DNA of 17,623 nucleotides, from the NCBI GenBank assembly GCA_001931875.2, contig MSJH02000429.1:1-17623 (forward strand), in the 5' to 3' direction. The notes under the pieces are model-generated. The model saw nothing but the letters and a program-made list of their open reading frames with translations, was not told the DNA's origin and searched no databases. Below, one piece after another: positions 1 through 8,797 of the stretch. How positions within the stretch are numbered: position 1 is the stretch's first letter; every line of letters starts with the position of its first letter. This DNA is from Byssochlamys sp. IMV 00236 (lineage: Eukaryota; Ascomycota; Eurotiomycetes; Eurotiales; Thermoascaceae). Position numbers and translations under genes: made by a program.

Positions 1-1800
1 CTACATGTCAAAAATTATGTTTAAGCTTTCTTTTTTTTTTTTTTTTTTTGATACCAAATATCCTTTCGTACAGCAACTTTGACTTTATAGAAACCATGTC
101 TATTATAAATATTCTAGATTATGTGTACAAGCGGTTCGTCCTTTACTTTGCTCACTGTTTTTGAATGATTGCATTATACCTTTTGGCTTCTTCTTGTTAC
201 CTTACTTACCTCAATGACGATTAGGCTCAAGCTTTTCAAGCTTTTTAACCGCTGCACATGTCAATGTTGAAATGTTCAACATGTGTCTCATTAAGCTATT
301 CAGTTTTAAAAGATTTAACCATATATATAAAAATTTGATACTTTATTAAGTAATTGTAAAAACATTAAAACCAATAGAAAATAGCTACCATTCTTTTATA
401 AAAAACATTAAACTTGGACCGTCTGACATCGTCTGTCAGCTGAGGCTGAATAGACAAGGCTACGTAGTGTATAAAATAACCTCACCTTTGGCTTTACACA
501 GTAGAACGTATGTACACACAAGCAGCCAAGTTCAAATGTATAAAGTCAAGAGCTTTGTATAATATGAGGTTTGCGATATAAAATGTATATCTCTACTTGA
601 TCATTCCTATCTACTCATAACTATCACCCAAGCAAAGTGTTTCAATGTGCCACTTGTGGAGAGTATATTCTGTCTACGCAGCGACGTTTACATCCCTTTG
701 CTGAAGAGCTAAAATGATAATGTCTATCTAAGCATTATGCTTTTAGCTGCTCGAATATGCATCGACGTTCTAACATGACAGATCCCTTGCCGCTCCTTTT
801 TTAAAATTCTTCCAATATTGCAGCCTTATGGACCTACCGATGGTCGATCACTTTACTCCCTCTTGTATTGACTAGACCAATTACAGCATACTACAATTTT
901 TTTATGGCCAAAGTCTCCTTGAAATGGCTACATCGTTCCTCCGACTCTATAGCTAACTTAGTATTACACTGCTCTAGTGCTCAAAGGAGCGCTCTATCGC
1001 CACTCATCCAAACCATTAGATTTGTTTTATAGAATCACTCTGCTAACTAAATAGAAGGTTCTATATTATATGCATAGGACTACACCCGTAAATTGAACGG
1101 CATTGATCACAGATATGCGACTCCGTTCCGCTGTTCTTTGATTAATCTGCCACCACTTTTTTTTTGAAAGGTTACTCAAGAAAAGCCTATCGTATTCCGA
1201 TGGAATGCTAATAGCTGTTTGGTTCAAAAACGTTAGATAAGGCCTCTTAATGGATAACCCAATGTGCATCACATAAAATTTATAGCTATGGTGAAGCAGA
1301 AAGCTGATGAATTATTAAAGAGATTCATACATATATTACCCCCTTCTCATCCTTTGTCATTACCATTTGAACGTACCTAAGAACTCCTTTTATGAATGTT
1401 TTAATCCTTTTCATCTTTTAAACGTGGAATCTTGTACACATGCACAACATGGCACAGTAACACAAACTTGTTCACATGTTCCTTTAAGCAGTTTGAGTTG
1501 CAACTTGTTATTAAACTTTTTAAGCATTCCGAATGCTTTTCGACTCTTGGCTTCAATTAACGTAAAACTTTTCTACGCATAGCTTCTTTAGTTGGGTAGA
1601 AATCACTAGAAGGTAGACGCTTATGCAGCTTGATGTTATCACGGGATAATGCCTCTCTTCTAGAATGTGTATATCCCCACTTCAGACCAATTACCTAAAT
1701 CGGAATGTAATCAACCAAAATGAACTGGCGACGAAAGATGAATGTTAACGAGGATATGACAATGAATATACGAAGCCATGCTTTATCTTTAGTAATACAA
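1..1800. other. AT-rich stretch with no supported gene
   Basis: I see no gene I can support here. The stretch is AT-rich and has a T-run at 31-49. Short open frames exist (for example 601-717 plus with a CxxCG pair, 1066-1272 minus, 1367-1582 plus). None has a good start, splice context or recognisable domain. Some minus-strand reading between about 700 and 1270 looks weakly protein-like with scattered stops and could be very old coding debris. Confidence 0.5.
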
Positions 1801-1810
1801 ATGATAAAAT

Positions 1811-2014
1811 CTATGTCTGTAGTCGTCCTTTCGAGATGCTCTTCCCTTTTTTACGGCGTAAGGTTAAGAATAAAAATGGAATAGATCCATAGTTTATTTG
1901 TAACTCCTTTATTAAGGCTGCCACCGTTCTTCCTTGTTCATGCTTATCTTCCCTTTGATAGGAGGCAACAAGAAAATACGCTCCCATAAATAATAATAGC
2001 AATGGGATAAACAT
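1811..2014 (-). CDS. possible small single-pass membrane protein
   Basis: An ATG-started frame of 67 codons. Its N-terminus is strongly hydrophobic (MFIPLLLLFMGAYFLVA, about residues 1-17), like a signal anchor or one membrane helix. A charged stretch follows (SYQREDKHEQGR) and then an amphipathic segment ending in basic residues. I do not recognise a family. A TATA-like string lies at 2032-2043 but is only 18-29 bases upstream of the ATG, too close to be convincing as a promoter. Chance or a first exon are both possible. The hydrophobic-then-charged pattern is the only evidence. Confidence 0.3.
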   Translation of the reverse strand: MFIPLLLLFMGAYFLVASYQREDKHEQGRTVAALIKELQINYGSIPFLFLTLRRKKGKSISKGRLQT

Positions 2015-2797
2015 CAAAAACTCATTTTAATCTAATATATAAAGCACTCTGAATCACGTAAACAACAAAGAGGACAATATACATCTCGTATAGACACCCG
2101 TTTTAGCTAATATTTCTTTTCGATCATGAGTTTATGGCTAGAATGCGCTTTTGCTCAATTTAAAAGATATGTTGCGCTGTACTTTATCATTGATTGTTGC
2201 AAATTAAAACATACATAATGCCTCCTTATAGTTCATTAATTAAGCTTTATTAGATGCTCATTAGATCGAACGATCAAGCACTCACGTGTTCTATTGTTTA
2301 ATCTTTCTTAAATATCAACCTTTACTCCTTAATAACATTTTAGCCTCGATCATTGAGAGATATATAATACTTTAATTAAATTAAAAGTTCAAACATTTTG
2401 GCAAAGTTCATACGCTCCAATCATAGTAATAAAAAGCATATGCATCGAATTTTAAACTAGGTGCAAAGGCGAATTACACTAAAGCTATCAGCAAATGTTT
2501 AAATAACTCATTTCGCTACTCTCTCTCTCTCTTACGCTAACTGCTGATATGAGGTTATATTTCATCAAATATGTTTTCTTTCTGTTGATAGCATGAACCT
2601 TTAGTACGCTCAACTTTATACTATGATGCTTTATACAGCTTAGAGAAAAGGTTACAAAAAAGCAGTAGCCTTAATCTTGTGATCAAAAAGAAAAGCCACC
2701 CTTTTCTTTAGCTATTCCTTTAATGAAGAAAAAAAAAGGGGGAGTGCTTGGAGATCGTTGTGTGATATCCGATTAACTGGAAGACTAATGAATAGGG
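2015..2797. other. intergenic, AT-rich, nothing recognised
   Basis: No gene seen. A short CT dinucleotide run lies near 2520-2533 and an A-run with GGGGG near 2730-2742. The right end stops exactly where the Fanzor-end repeat begins. Confidence 0.4.
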
Positions 2798-2935
2798 ATA
2801 ACGTGTTATCATTTCATATTTGCTGAGGTGTTAAGGAATACACTGCTATGGGCAGCGCACTAAATCCAGGATTACTGCTAATCTTTTGCAGGTCTTTTAA
2901 AGGGAGAAGGGCTTTCATTGTCATGTTCTTTTCTT
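2798..2935 (-). repeat. dispersed repeat, copy 1: 3' end of a Fanzor-type element
   Basis: This stretch aligns with 8680-8797 base for base over most of its length, with a roughly 10-base indel near 2880. In the 8.7 kb copy the same bases encode the C-terminal tail of a Fanzor/TnpB-like protein (HDNES...PFKR, then a stop) plus its 3' flank. Homology begins abruptly at an imperfect palindrome, GATAAC-GT-GTTATC (2797-2810), in both copies, as expected for a transposon end. Here the upstream zinc-ribbon part is missing, so only the terminal piece was kept or moved. The Fanzor-frame reading has a stop and a one-base shift. Confidence 0.6.
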
Positions 2936-3535
2936 TCTCCTTTTTAAATGCTTCAGTCTTAACAACATTGCCTATATATTTCTTAGATATCTTTATGGGA
3001 GCAGAAGTACAGCTAGTGAAAAGAGTAGGAGCAGATAATTCAAATTGAACACTCGTTTCCTTGTTGACTGCAGGCATAGATACTTTTTCATTGATGACAA
3101 TATTTGAAGGACCAGGGCCAGATATGTCTTCTATAGAAGCTTTCAAAGTAGTACAAGTTTTCTTGTCTATTACAACATTTAGTTATAAAACAAATGGAAC
3201 CAATAGATGTTACCTTTACCTTTTTTAAGTAATGGCGTTTCTTGAAAGTTATCATTGCTTGCTTCAAAAGATGCATTTTTGAATAAACTTGTTTGCGTAT
3301 GTGCAAACAAAGAAAGGAACTCATAGCCTACAGATAAATGGACCCTTAGTATATGTAACATCGACTTTATAGCTTACATACCGTTCCCTTTATTTCGTTT
3401 GCCTTTGAAGGCGGAAGGCCGTCGTCTTTCTTTCACTTCATTTTGAAATAAAGACAAAGTAAATACGTTTATAGATTGATGTAACAAAATCGCTAAGTTA
3501 TGCCTTTGCTGTGCATCCTCTTGTAAGCTGCACAT
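2814..3535 (-). CDS. hypothetical protein, three exons, C-terminus formed from Fanzor-end repeat
   Basis: Predicted exons on minus: 3535-3382, 3327-3220 and 3166-2814. Introns of 54 and 53 bases start GTATGT and GTAAAG and end CTGTAG and AATAG. Phases match at both junctions and the join totals 615 bases, 204 codons plus stop. No domain is recognised. The protein is hydrophilic and lysine/serine-rich, with a basic patch (KERRRPSAFKGKRNKG, residues 35-50). The last roughly 40 codons read through the Fanzor-end repeat in a different frame from the one Fanzor used, so this C-terminus is probably exonised transposon DNA. The ATG is directly preceded in frame by TAA, but coding-like sequence continues above that stop (from about 3620). 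This may therefore be the 3' half of a larger decayed gene (see 3769-4618) rather than a complete gene. The splice logic is good; whether it is expressed is unknown. Confidence 0.45.
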
Positions 3536-3768
3536 TTAGTGCTGTTCAGAACAAGTGCTGTTCAACTTATCGTGAGCAGAAGTTTGCTGCTTTACATTCT
3601 TGTGTACTATGTCCCACAGGAGAAAATAGTGCCATTATCTACATAAATGCCTTAATATAAAGAGTTTACCTTCATCTATTACAGAAGCTTTTATTTACTC
3701 GTTTCTGTTATTGTAATCAAAGAATGAAGGAAAAGTAAAGAGGGCTCAGTTATACTGAGAGAGAGAGA

Positions 3769-4618
3769 GACACAAGAGGAAATTTCTTCTGCCTCCTTTA
3801 TCATTTTTGTATGGTCCATAAAGTGTTTCAAGGCAATTACAAAACAGAAAACAGAAGTTTAAATATCCCACATACTACTTATTGCATGTACAAGGTCATC
3901 AAAAAGTAGTCGTATGTTCATTTCTATTACAAGGTGAAACTTGTACAATCCATTCTAATCAACTTGTGCTTTCCTACCTTTTATGGTTATGCCAACAGTC
4001 TGCGCATAGTCAATTGCTACTTGGTACTGAAATGTTTAACAAATATCAAAGTTCTTCAAAATGACTGGAGCTTCAATGCCCCACGCATTTAATTCCTTCA
4101 AACTGTATGGGCTATGATTAGCAGGACTAATCCCAAGATAAGCGACCTCATGCGACAAATAACAAAAAAGAAATATCAAGCACGATCTCCAACTGACTAT
4201 CTTTTGATTTGCTCATTCGATCCAATTGATCTGAATTGTTTTTTGCTTCCTGATGAAGCAATAATCGCAGTTTTGTTACGTCTAAAGTTAATTTTTTCCA
4301 AATTAATCGATTCAAGTGCAAATTGCGAGTTTAAAATTTACGATTTGGCTGTTGTAAAGGTCAGTCTTTTGATCTGCTTAATGGACTCATAAGCATTATC
4401 CGAAAATCTTGTTCTGGACCTGGGAGCGTAATTCTTTCGCTGTCAAGGAAAAAAAGAGTATAATGATTACACCTGGCATAACTTATGCTCCTCTGGATCC
4501 CTAATAGTCTTACTGAAATGATGTTTATCTTAAAGAAAGTTAATGCACTGAGAGTATCATTTGGATATGTAAATGGGCATTAGTGACCAAACTGCAGCTT
4601 ATTTAATAATTTCTTCAA
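3769..4618 (-). pseudogene. decayed protein-coding gene of unknown family
   Basis: The minus strand shows long protein-like reading broken by a few stops and shifts. From about 4618: LKKLLNKLQFGH, stop, CPFTYPNDTLSALTFF. A shift near 4530 leads to KTIRDPEEHKLCQ, then a possible 33-base intron (4472-4440, unusually short). Next comes RKNYAPRSRTRFSDNAYES and on to SNEQIKR. After a shift near 4150-4210 the frame gives YLGISPANHSPYSLKELNAW, AIDYAQTVGITIKGRKAQVD, stop, LYKFHLVIEMNIRLLFDD, stop, and ends near EAEEISSC. At least four in-frame stops interrupt it. I do not recognise the family. It lies on the same strand as, and upstream of, the 2814-3535 gene, and the two may have been one gene. The plus-strand open frames here (3882-4064, 4114-4392) are weaker. 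Confidence 0.45.
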
Positions 4619-4660
4619 TTCACTACTCAAACCTTACACTTAAATATTGTCTTCACACGA

Positions 4661-4689
4661 TTATTATTATTATTATTATTATTATTATT
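4661..4689. repeat. ATT trinucleotide microsatellite
   Basis: About nine and a half uninterrupted TTA/ATT units. It is followed within six bases by a perfect 14-base palindrome, TGATTGATCAATCA (4695-4708). Confidence 0.9.
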
Positions 4690-4708
4690 GTTATTGATTG
4701 ATCAATCA

Positions 4709-5004
4709 GAAACCGCTTTTTGTGCACTGCAATAGAATGAAGATCCTTCATTCATTATAATACCTTTTTTATGTCACAATTTAAATTATGAATGAATCAA
4801 TGACTACTAACCGCGCTCTATTTTAATATACATCTCTTCTCAATAAAGGATATAAATTGTTTGTCACGATTTTCTGTCCTTTTCATGTAATAGTTTCAAT
4901 TAACGTTAGAACTTTATTAACAGATCACCTCTCCATATTCAGCCTACTACAAAAGTAAAAAAGCAGTTGTTTTATTGAATAAAGTACATCTTTTTGGAGA
5001 ATCG
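4709..5004. other. AT-rich spacer, no gene seen
   Basis: Nothing recognisable beyond AT-rich DNA. On minus it would hold the 3' UTR of the truncated gene ending at 5005, with AATAAA-like strings (for example TTCAATAAAAC near 4970-4980). Confidence 0.4.
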
Positions 5005-5175
5005 TTATTCATTACTTCCTTGTGCTTTAGATAAATAAAACAGTTGAAAACATCTTTCCATAGCAACAAAAGCCTTTTGCTGGCTCTCAGCATGAGAGAA
5101 TTGAGGAATAACTGTGAAGCTACGCCATATCCTATGGACAAATGAGTAAGTATCAGCAAAGGGGTCACAATGTGT
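5005..5175 (-). pseudogene. C-terminal remnant of an unidentified gene, cut by a LINE
   Basis: From the edge of LINE copy A a minus-strand frame runs about 56 codons without interruption to a TAA at 5007-5005. It reads DPFADTYSFVHRIWRSF, FSHAESQQKAFVAMERCFQL and YLSKAQGSNE. The composition (aromatic and charged residues in an amphipathic pattern) looks like genuine coding sequence, and a likely poly(A) signal follows about 30 bases on. No start codon exists because the upstream part is replaced by the LINE 3' end. The rest of the gene is not identifiable in the window. I do not recognise the family. Confidence 0.4.
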
Positions 5176-5188
5176 CGTTATGTCCGAG
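5174..5188 (-). repeat. LINE 3' tail, copy A (tRNA-Ser-like)
   Basis: On plus this reads GTCGTTATGTCCGAG, 13 of 15 identical to the first 15 bases of the tRNA-Ser gene at 17173-17187. It is the last part of the LINE shared by copies A, B and C; beyond it (toward 5165) the sequences diverge. Confidence 0.65.
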
Positions 5189-5735
5189 ATAAAAGATATT
5201 CTTTATTAAAAGGCACGGAGACGTCGCCAGTATGGGCATAATGCCTCGCCTTAGAGTGATTATTACTGGTGTAATAGGATAATATAATAAAAAACAGTAT
5301 GTAGCTGAAAAAAAGGTGTAAGAGGTATGTATGAAATGGGTGTTATGCTGAGATGGATGAATTTGTATGGGTAAATTATCAAGTACTGCAATTGCTTCAT
5401 CAACTGGCAATTTTGAGGGCAGATATACACAGTAAATCAACAGATTGGAGACTTGACAAGTGAGGAGGGAAGATGAGCGACTTCATAAGGGCAATTCGGA
5501 TGAACTAAGAGTCTGATGCCCATTTTACCTCGGAATGTGTTATCAACAGGAATGGTAAAACTATAATATTGCTTCCAATTTGTAAGAAACTTCAACGTCG
5601 GCAAAAACCACGTCTCAGTTAGGAAGAGTTGATCTGTATAAGGAATGAAGTTTGTAACGATTTCGATTTTGTGACGAGTACAGCCATTGTAATTCCATAA
5701 TGTCATAGATATTGAGTAGAATGTGTGATATTATC
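5174..5735 (-). mobile_element. LINE copy A: internally deleted non-LTR retrotransposon
   Basis: On minus, 5706-5437 encodes the N-terminus of the LINE endonuclease domain (MTLWNYNGCTRHKIE, LTETWFLPTLKFL, VDNTFRGKMG). A one-base shift leads to LLIYCVYLPSKLPVDEAIAV and IQIHPSQ. All of this aligns with copy B at about 13190-12810. Right after HPSQ the sequence jumps to the LINE 3' UTR. The catalytic part of the endonuclease, all of the reverse transcriptase and the zinc knuckle are absent. The 3' UTR (about 5174-5335) matches copies B and C, contains AATAAAG, and ends at the tRNA-like tail. The 5' end is approximate. It is a dead, deletion-derived copy. Confidence 0.7.
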
Positions 5736-5808
5736 GATAAATAAATGGTTTACAGCTCGGAGAATTAGAAAATGCAAGTAGACGGATTGAGTCTCTTTGT
5801 AATAATTC

Positions 5809-6233
5809 ATGAATAGAGTAAGGAAGAGATTAATGACAAAAAGTGATCCTATCTATGCTGGCAACTACACTGTTGAACGAAAGACACAAAATGGTTCTTA
5901 CGTCTTAGTTGATGTTACTGGTGCTTTCTTACCAAAAGAAGTACCTCCATCGCATATAAAGATTATTTCCTAGGAAATACCTTCAACTAAAATAGATCAG
6001 CTTGAATCGTTTGAGGTTGAAGCAGTTCTACACCGCAAAGGTACACAGGATAGCTACCTACATAGAGCTCGTTGGAAAGAGTACAATGAAGATGATGAAA
6101 CTTGGAGAACTAGCTAATGCCAAAATATTGAGCTCCTCGTAACGAACAAGAACTATCCCAAGAAGATAACCTTGTATCTAAGACATCCAGTTCATCAAAG
6201 CGTAAGTGTTCATCGCAAAATAAGAATTTTTAA
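5809..6233 (+). pseudogene. Ty3/Gypsy chromovirus polyprotein fragment: integrase C-terminus and chromodomain
   Basis: An ATG frame from 5809 reads RKRLMTKSDPIYAGNYTVER, GSYVLVDVTGAFLPKEVPPS and HIKIIS. This is the typical integrase C-terminal fold of chromoviruses (GPYTV...NGSYVLVD.TG..L...VPPSHLK). An in-frame TAG follows at 5971-5973. The frame then continues into a chromodomain: FEVEAVLHRKGTQDSY, HRARWKEYNEDDETW, with the aromatic and acidic residues that bind methyl-lysine on histone H3 in intact elements. A TAA stands at 6115-6117. A shifted frame gives an acidic then basic tail (ELSQEDNLVSKTSSSSKRK) ending with TAA at 6231-6233. Protease, reverse transcriptase and the integrase core are absent. 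No LTR is evident next to it. It is an old 3' fragment on the opposite strand to LINE copy A. Confidence 0.8.
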
Positions 6234-6690
6234 GAAATCTACATTTTGACCTTTTGATTCCTATCAAGCGTTAATTTATGCATGCTTAGCCTCTTATGAA
6301 TACCATGCATGCTTTGGCCTTGAAGTGATGTAACCCTATCGTCGCCAAATCACACAAACTCTTTTTTTGGTCTAAACGGTTGTGGCTTTTGTCCTCAGGT
6401 GATACAACCTGCGCACCATTTTATTATCGACGTATACAAGAGTAGTGTGCATGTAATGTCTACGCAACGTTAAATAAAAGTAAAAAGAACAGAAAAAAGA
6501 GCATTTATTGAGGGGGAAGACATACTTCAAGTAGTAAATAAATGAAAAGAGTTAATAATAGATATAATTTAAATCTGATAAATCAAAGATTTCAAAAAAG
6601 ATCGTCGTACAAGGTACAGTGTATAATTGATGAAAACTAACAAAAAAAAGCTTTTCTTGTATCTCTTTTATTTCCTTTAACTTTTTTTTT
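6234..6690. other. intergenic region upstream of the membrane-protein gene
   Basis: No gene seen. CATGCATG-like repeats sit near 6278-6311. Just before the gene is a strong pyrimidine tract ending CCAG (6680-6698), which could be a fungal CT-rich promoter element or the 3' end of a 5' UTR intron. A CTAAC branch-like string lies at about 6637 and GTACAG at about 6608. Confidence 0.4.
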
Positions 6691-6701
6691 TTTTCCAGTT
6701 T

Positions 6702-8618
6702 ATGCATTTTATACCTGAAGCATGTTATAGAAGGGTAAGAACAGATGGTCACGGCTCTACAAAATTAACCTATTTTCTTTGTATAGCCTTTGGAGCCCAG
6801 AGCCCTTGTCTATAGTAGAGGTGCCACTGCTATTACAATGGGTCTAGCATTTTTAGGTTTCTGTGGATACTTGATCAACCTGGTAGTTTATCAATAACTC
6901 GACTTTAATCTTGATCTTAATACACAGTAGATGTATCATGATCGACCATTAATTCAAACATCATCAGAAGCGATCACCAACAAGATTGATACGCCCGATA
7001 TTGAGTTTTGCGTGCAAAATACAAGTATGCACATGGTACATTGCTCGGGGATGTTCTTTAATTGGACAACGATCCCATTAAATGACTGTTGGACAAGATT
7101 TTTCCGTGCGGGAGAGTCAACTGGTGATACATCTAGATGCTATATTTTTGAGACCAACGGCACGATGAGCATGGCAACGGGCTTTGCTTATGATAACAGA
7201 GAGGCGATGAGAAGAATTGATTTTTACTGGAAGATTGATGACTTACAGAACATCTCTTATGCTTCTATTTCAACTCCAGCAATAGCCGTTCAATTGTATG
7301 ATCCGCAATTTAATCCATGGAAGAAGTATACAATCGGTGACACACCTGTAGAGGTAAAATAAAATTGTGGTGATGTGTGTATGTGCCCTGCCTGACATTT
7401 ATGTAATGTAGCAAAGAATGCTCACCAATATTAGACTGGGCGCTAATAGGGCAACTACTTTTTTGAACTATACATCTTCCATATTCTATACCCCAAAGAG
7501 GTACCGCGCTATAAAACCACACGATGCAGCTTCAGTTTTTGGCTTTGTAATGCGATTTATCTTTTATTTCTAAATAATTAACAAAAATCTATAGACACCA
7601 AACTATGTAGATATCCATACTCTTTCGATCTTCCAGCAAAACTGGCCACTAGCGCCTACTTCTCCCAACTCAGTTGTCAACAGAACCGTAAGATCGTCAT
7701 CGTGCCACAAGCAATTTATGTCCTGATTTTCCTATTTTATTTATTTAGTCATACCACGGTTTCATGTCTGTCCAGTTAGCCCAAAGCACTATTGATGTGA
7801 TGGTAATTATACAAGATTCTAGTTAAACACATTACTTATAAAATCAATAGTCAGAAATAAGACAGCATACATTGCTTGCTTCTCTTGCTATGGCAGGTGG
7901 CTGCTATGGAGTTCTTACCACTATATATATTATTCTTTTCGGCATGACAAGACTAACACCATGGGGCTTAGTTCATCATGTACCGGTTATGATCAATAAC
8001 CGAAAGCAAAAGAAAGGCAAACAAGACAATATCGAAATGTACATGTCTGGTCAAGAAGCAGAAGACAATAAGTATACCACATATGCTTCCTCCACATCAT
8101 CCATACTTCCCTGGTTCTTCCGCAGCGGAGAGCGAAGTAAAACGATGATAAGAAAACAAAGAAGAGAAAGTGATTCGACAACCGGGTCAAATAAAGGAGC
8201 AGCAGAACTTAGAGAATTTGATAGAACACCTATCCAAGAAAACGTATTTGTACCAGATAGCTCTATTCACGATCAAAACACCAACAGCACCTCATTTGAG
8301 GCTCTAATGGCTGATCCTTTCGGCAAATCCAACGAAAGTTCAAAGGTCTCTAGAGACCCATTTAGTCTGCCTTCACTCAATGACAGGACAACTGATTATC
8401 AAAAGGCAGCAACCCCTGTTTCTGCAGATATTCAAGCAATATATGATATGCTACGTAAAGAGCGTAGTAAGAATAGCGAGTTAAGCTCAAGAGTAGAAGA
8501 ACTTGAAGTGATCTTGGCAGAATACTTTATCGATACCTCCTATGTGGATAAGCTTCGTGGAAAATCCAAGGCACTGGAAGGCAATGCAGATGTAACCCAA
8601 CGTGGGAATTTACCGTAA
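6702..8618 (+). CDS. predicted two-pass membrane protein with glycosylated lumenal domain and coiled-coil tail, seven exons
   Basis: Predicted exons: 6702-6734, 6787-6882, 6931-7353, 7450-7546, 7595-7687, 7780-7802 and 7866-8618; joined they stay in frame for 505 codons. Introns are 48-96 bases (donors GTAAGA, GTAGTT, GTAAAA, GTAATG, GTAAGA, GTAATT; acceptors end TAG or CAG). The N-terminus has a short basic stretch, then membrane helix 1 (ITMGLAFLGFCGYLINL, about residues 27-43). A roughly 210-residue domain follows with several cysteines and four N-glycosylation sequons (NTS, NWT, NGT, NIS), suggesting a lumenal or extracellular position. Helix 2 (LLASLAMAGGCYGVLTTIYI, about 258-283) is followed by a roughly 220-residue polar tail ending in a likely coiled coil (about 440-475). 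I do not recognise the family; a receptor-like or organelle membrane role would be speculation. Exons 4-6 are the least certain; exon 7 could start at 7851 instead. The last exon is open for 248 codons with no lesion, so the gene is probably intact. Confidence 0.7.
6883..6930 (+). other. intron 2 with tandem CAGTAG acceptor
   Basis: The intron begins GTAGTT and ends CACAGTAG. Two acceptors sit three bases apart. Using the first (AG at 6926-6927) would place TAG, a stop, in frame; using the second (AG at 6929-6930) keeps the frame and joins NL to MYHDR. The reading frame therefore decides the acceptor. Confidence 0.6.
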
Positions 8619-8679
8619 TTTAGCCTTTAGTTTTATTATTATATTCTCTATGCATAATTAAAAAAATAATGAGTAAAAA

Positions 8680-8797
8680 ATAACGTGTTATCAATTTATA
8701 TTTGCCGAAGTGTTAAGTAATACACTATTATGGACAGCGCATTAAATTCAGGAGCACTGTTAATCTTTTGAAGGGAGGAGAACTTTCATTGTCATGT
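8680..8797 (-). repeat. dispersed repeat, copy 2: Fanzor 3' end
   Basis: Partner of 2798-2935. The shared block covers the last roughly 20 Fanzor codons and about 50 bases of 3' flank. It ends at the same palindromic string, ATAACGTGTTATC (8680-8692), after which the two copies are unrelated. This marks the likely element boundary. Confidence 0.6.

Noticed and set aside
601..717. Plus frame with FQCATCGEYILSTQRRLHP, zinc-finger-like CxxCG
   Set aside because: Only 38 codons, no start or convincing splice acceptor, and another plus frame through the same bases is equally open.
1066..1272. Minus 68-codon frame with protein-like composition
   Set aside because: No domain, no conserved neighbour and no splice context; isolated short frames are expected by chance.
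3882..4392. Two plus-strand ORFs of 60 and 92 codons
   Set aside because: The minus strand in the same interval reads as more convincing protein, so these are probably shadows.
4661..4708. Microsatellite and 14-base palindrome as a functional origin or element end
   Set aside because: Simple repeats and short palindromes are common in AT-rich DNA; no second copy is seen in the window.
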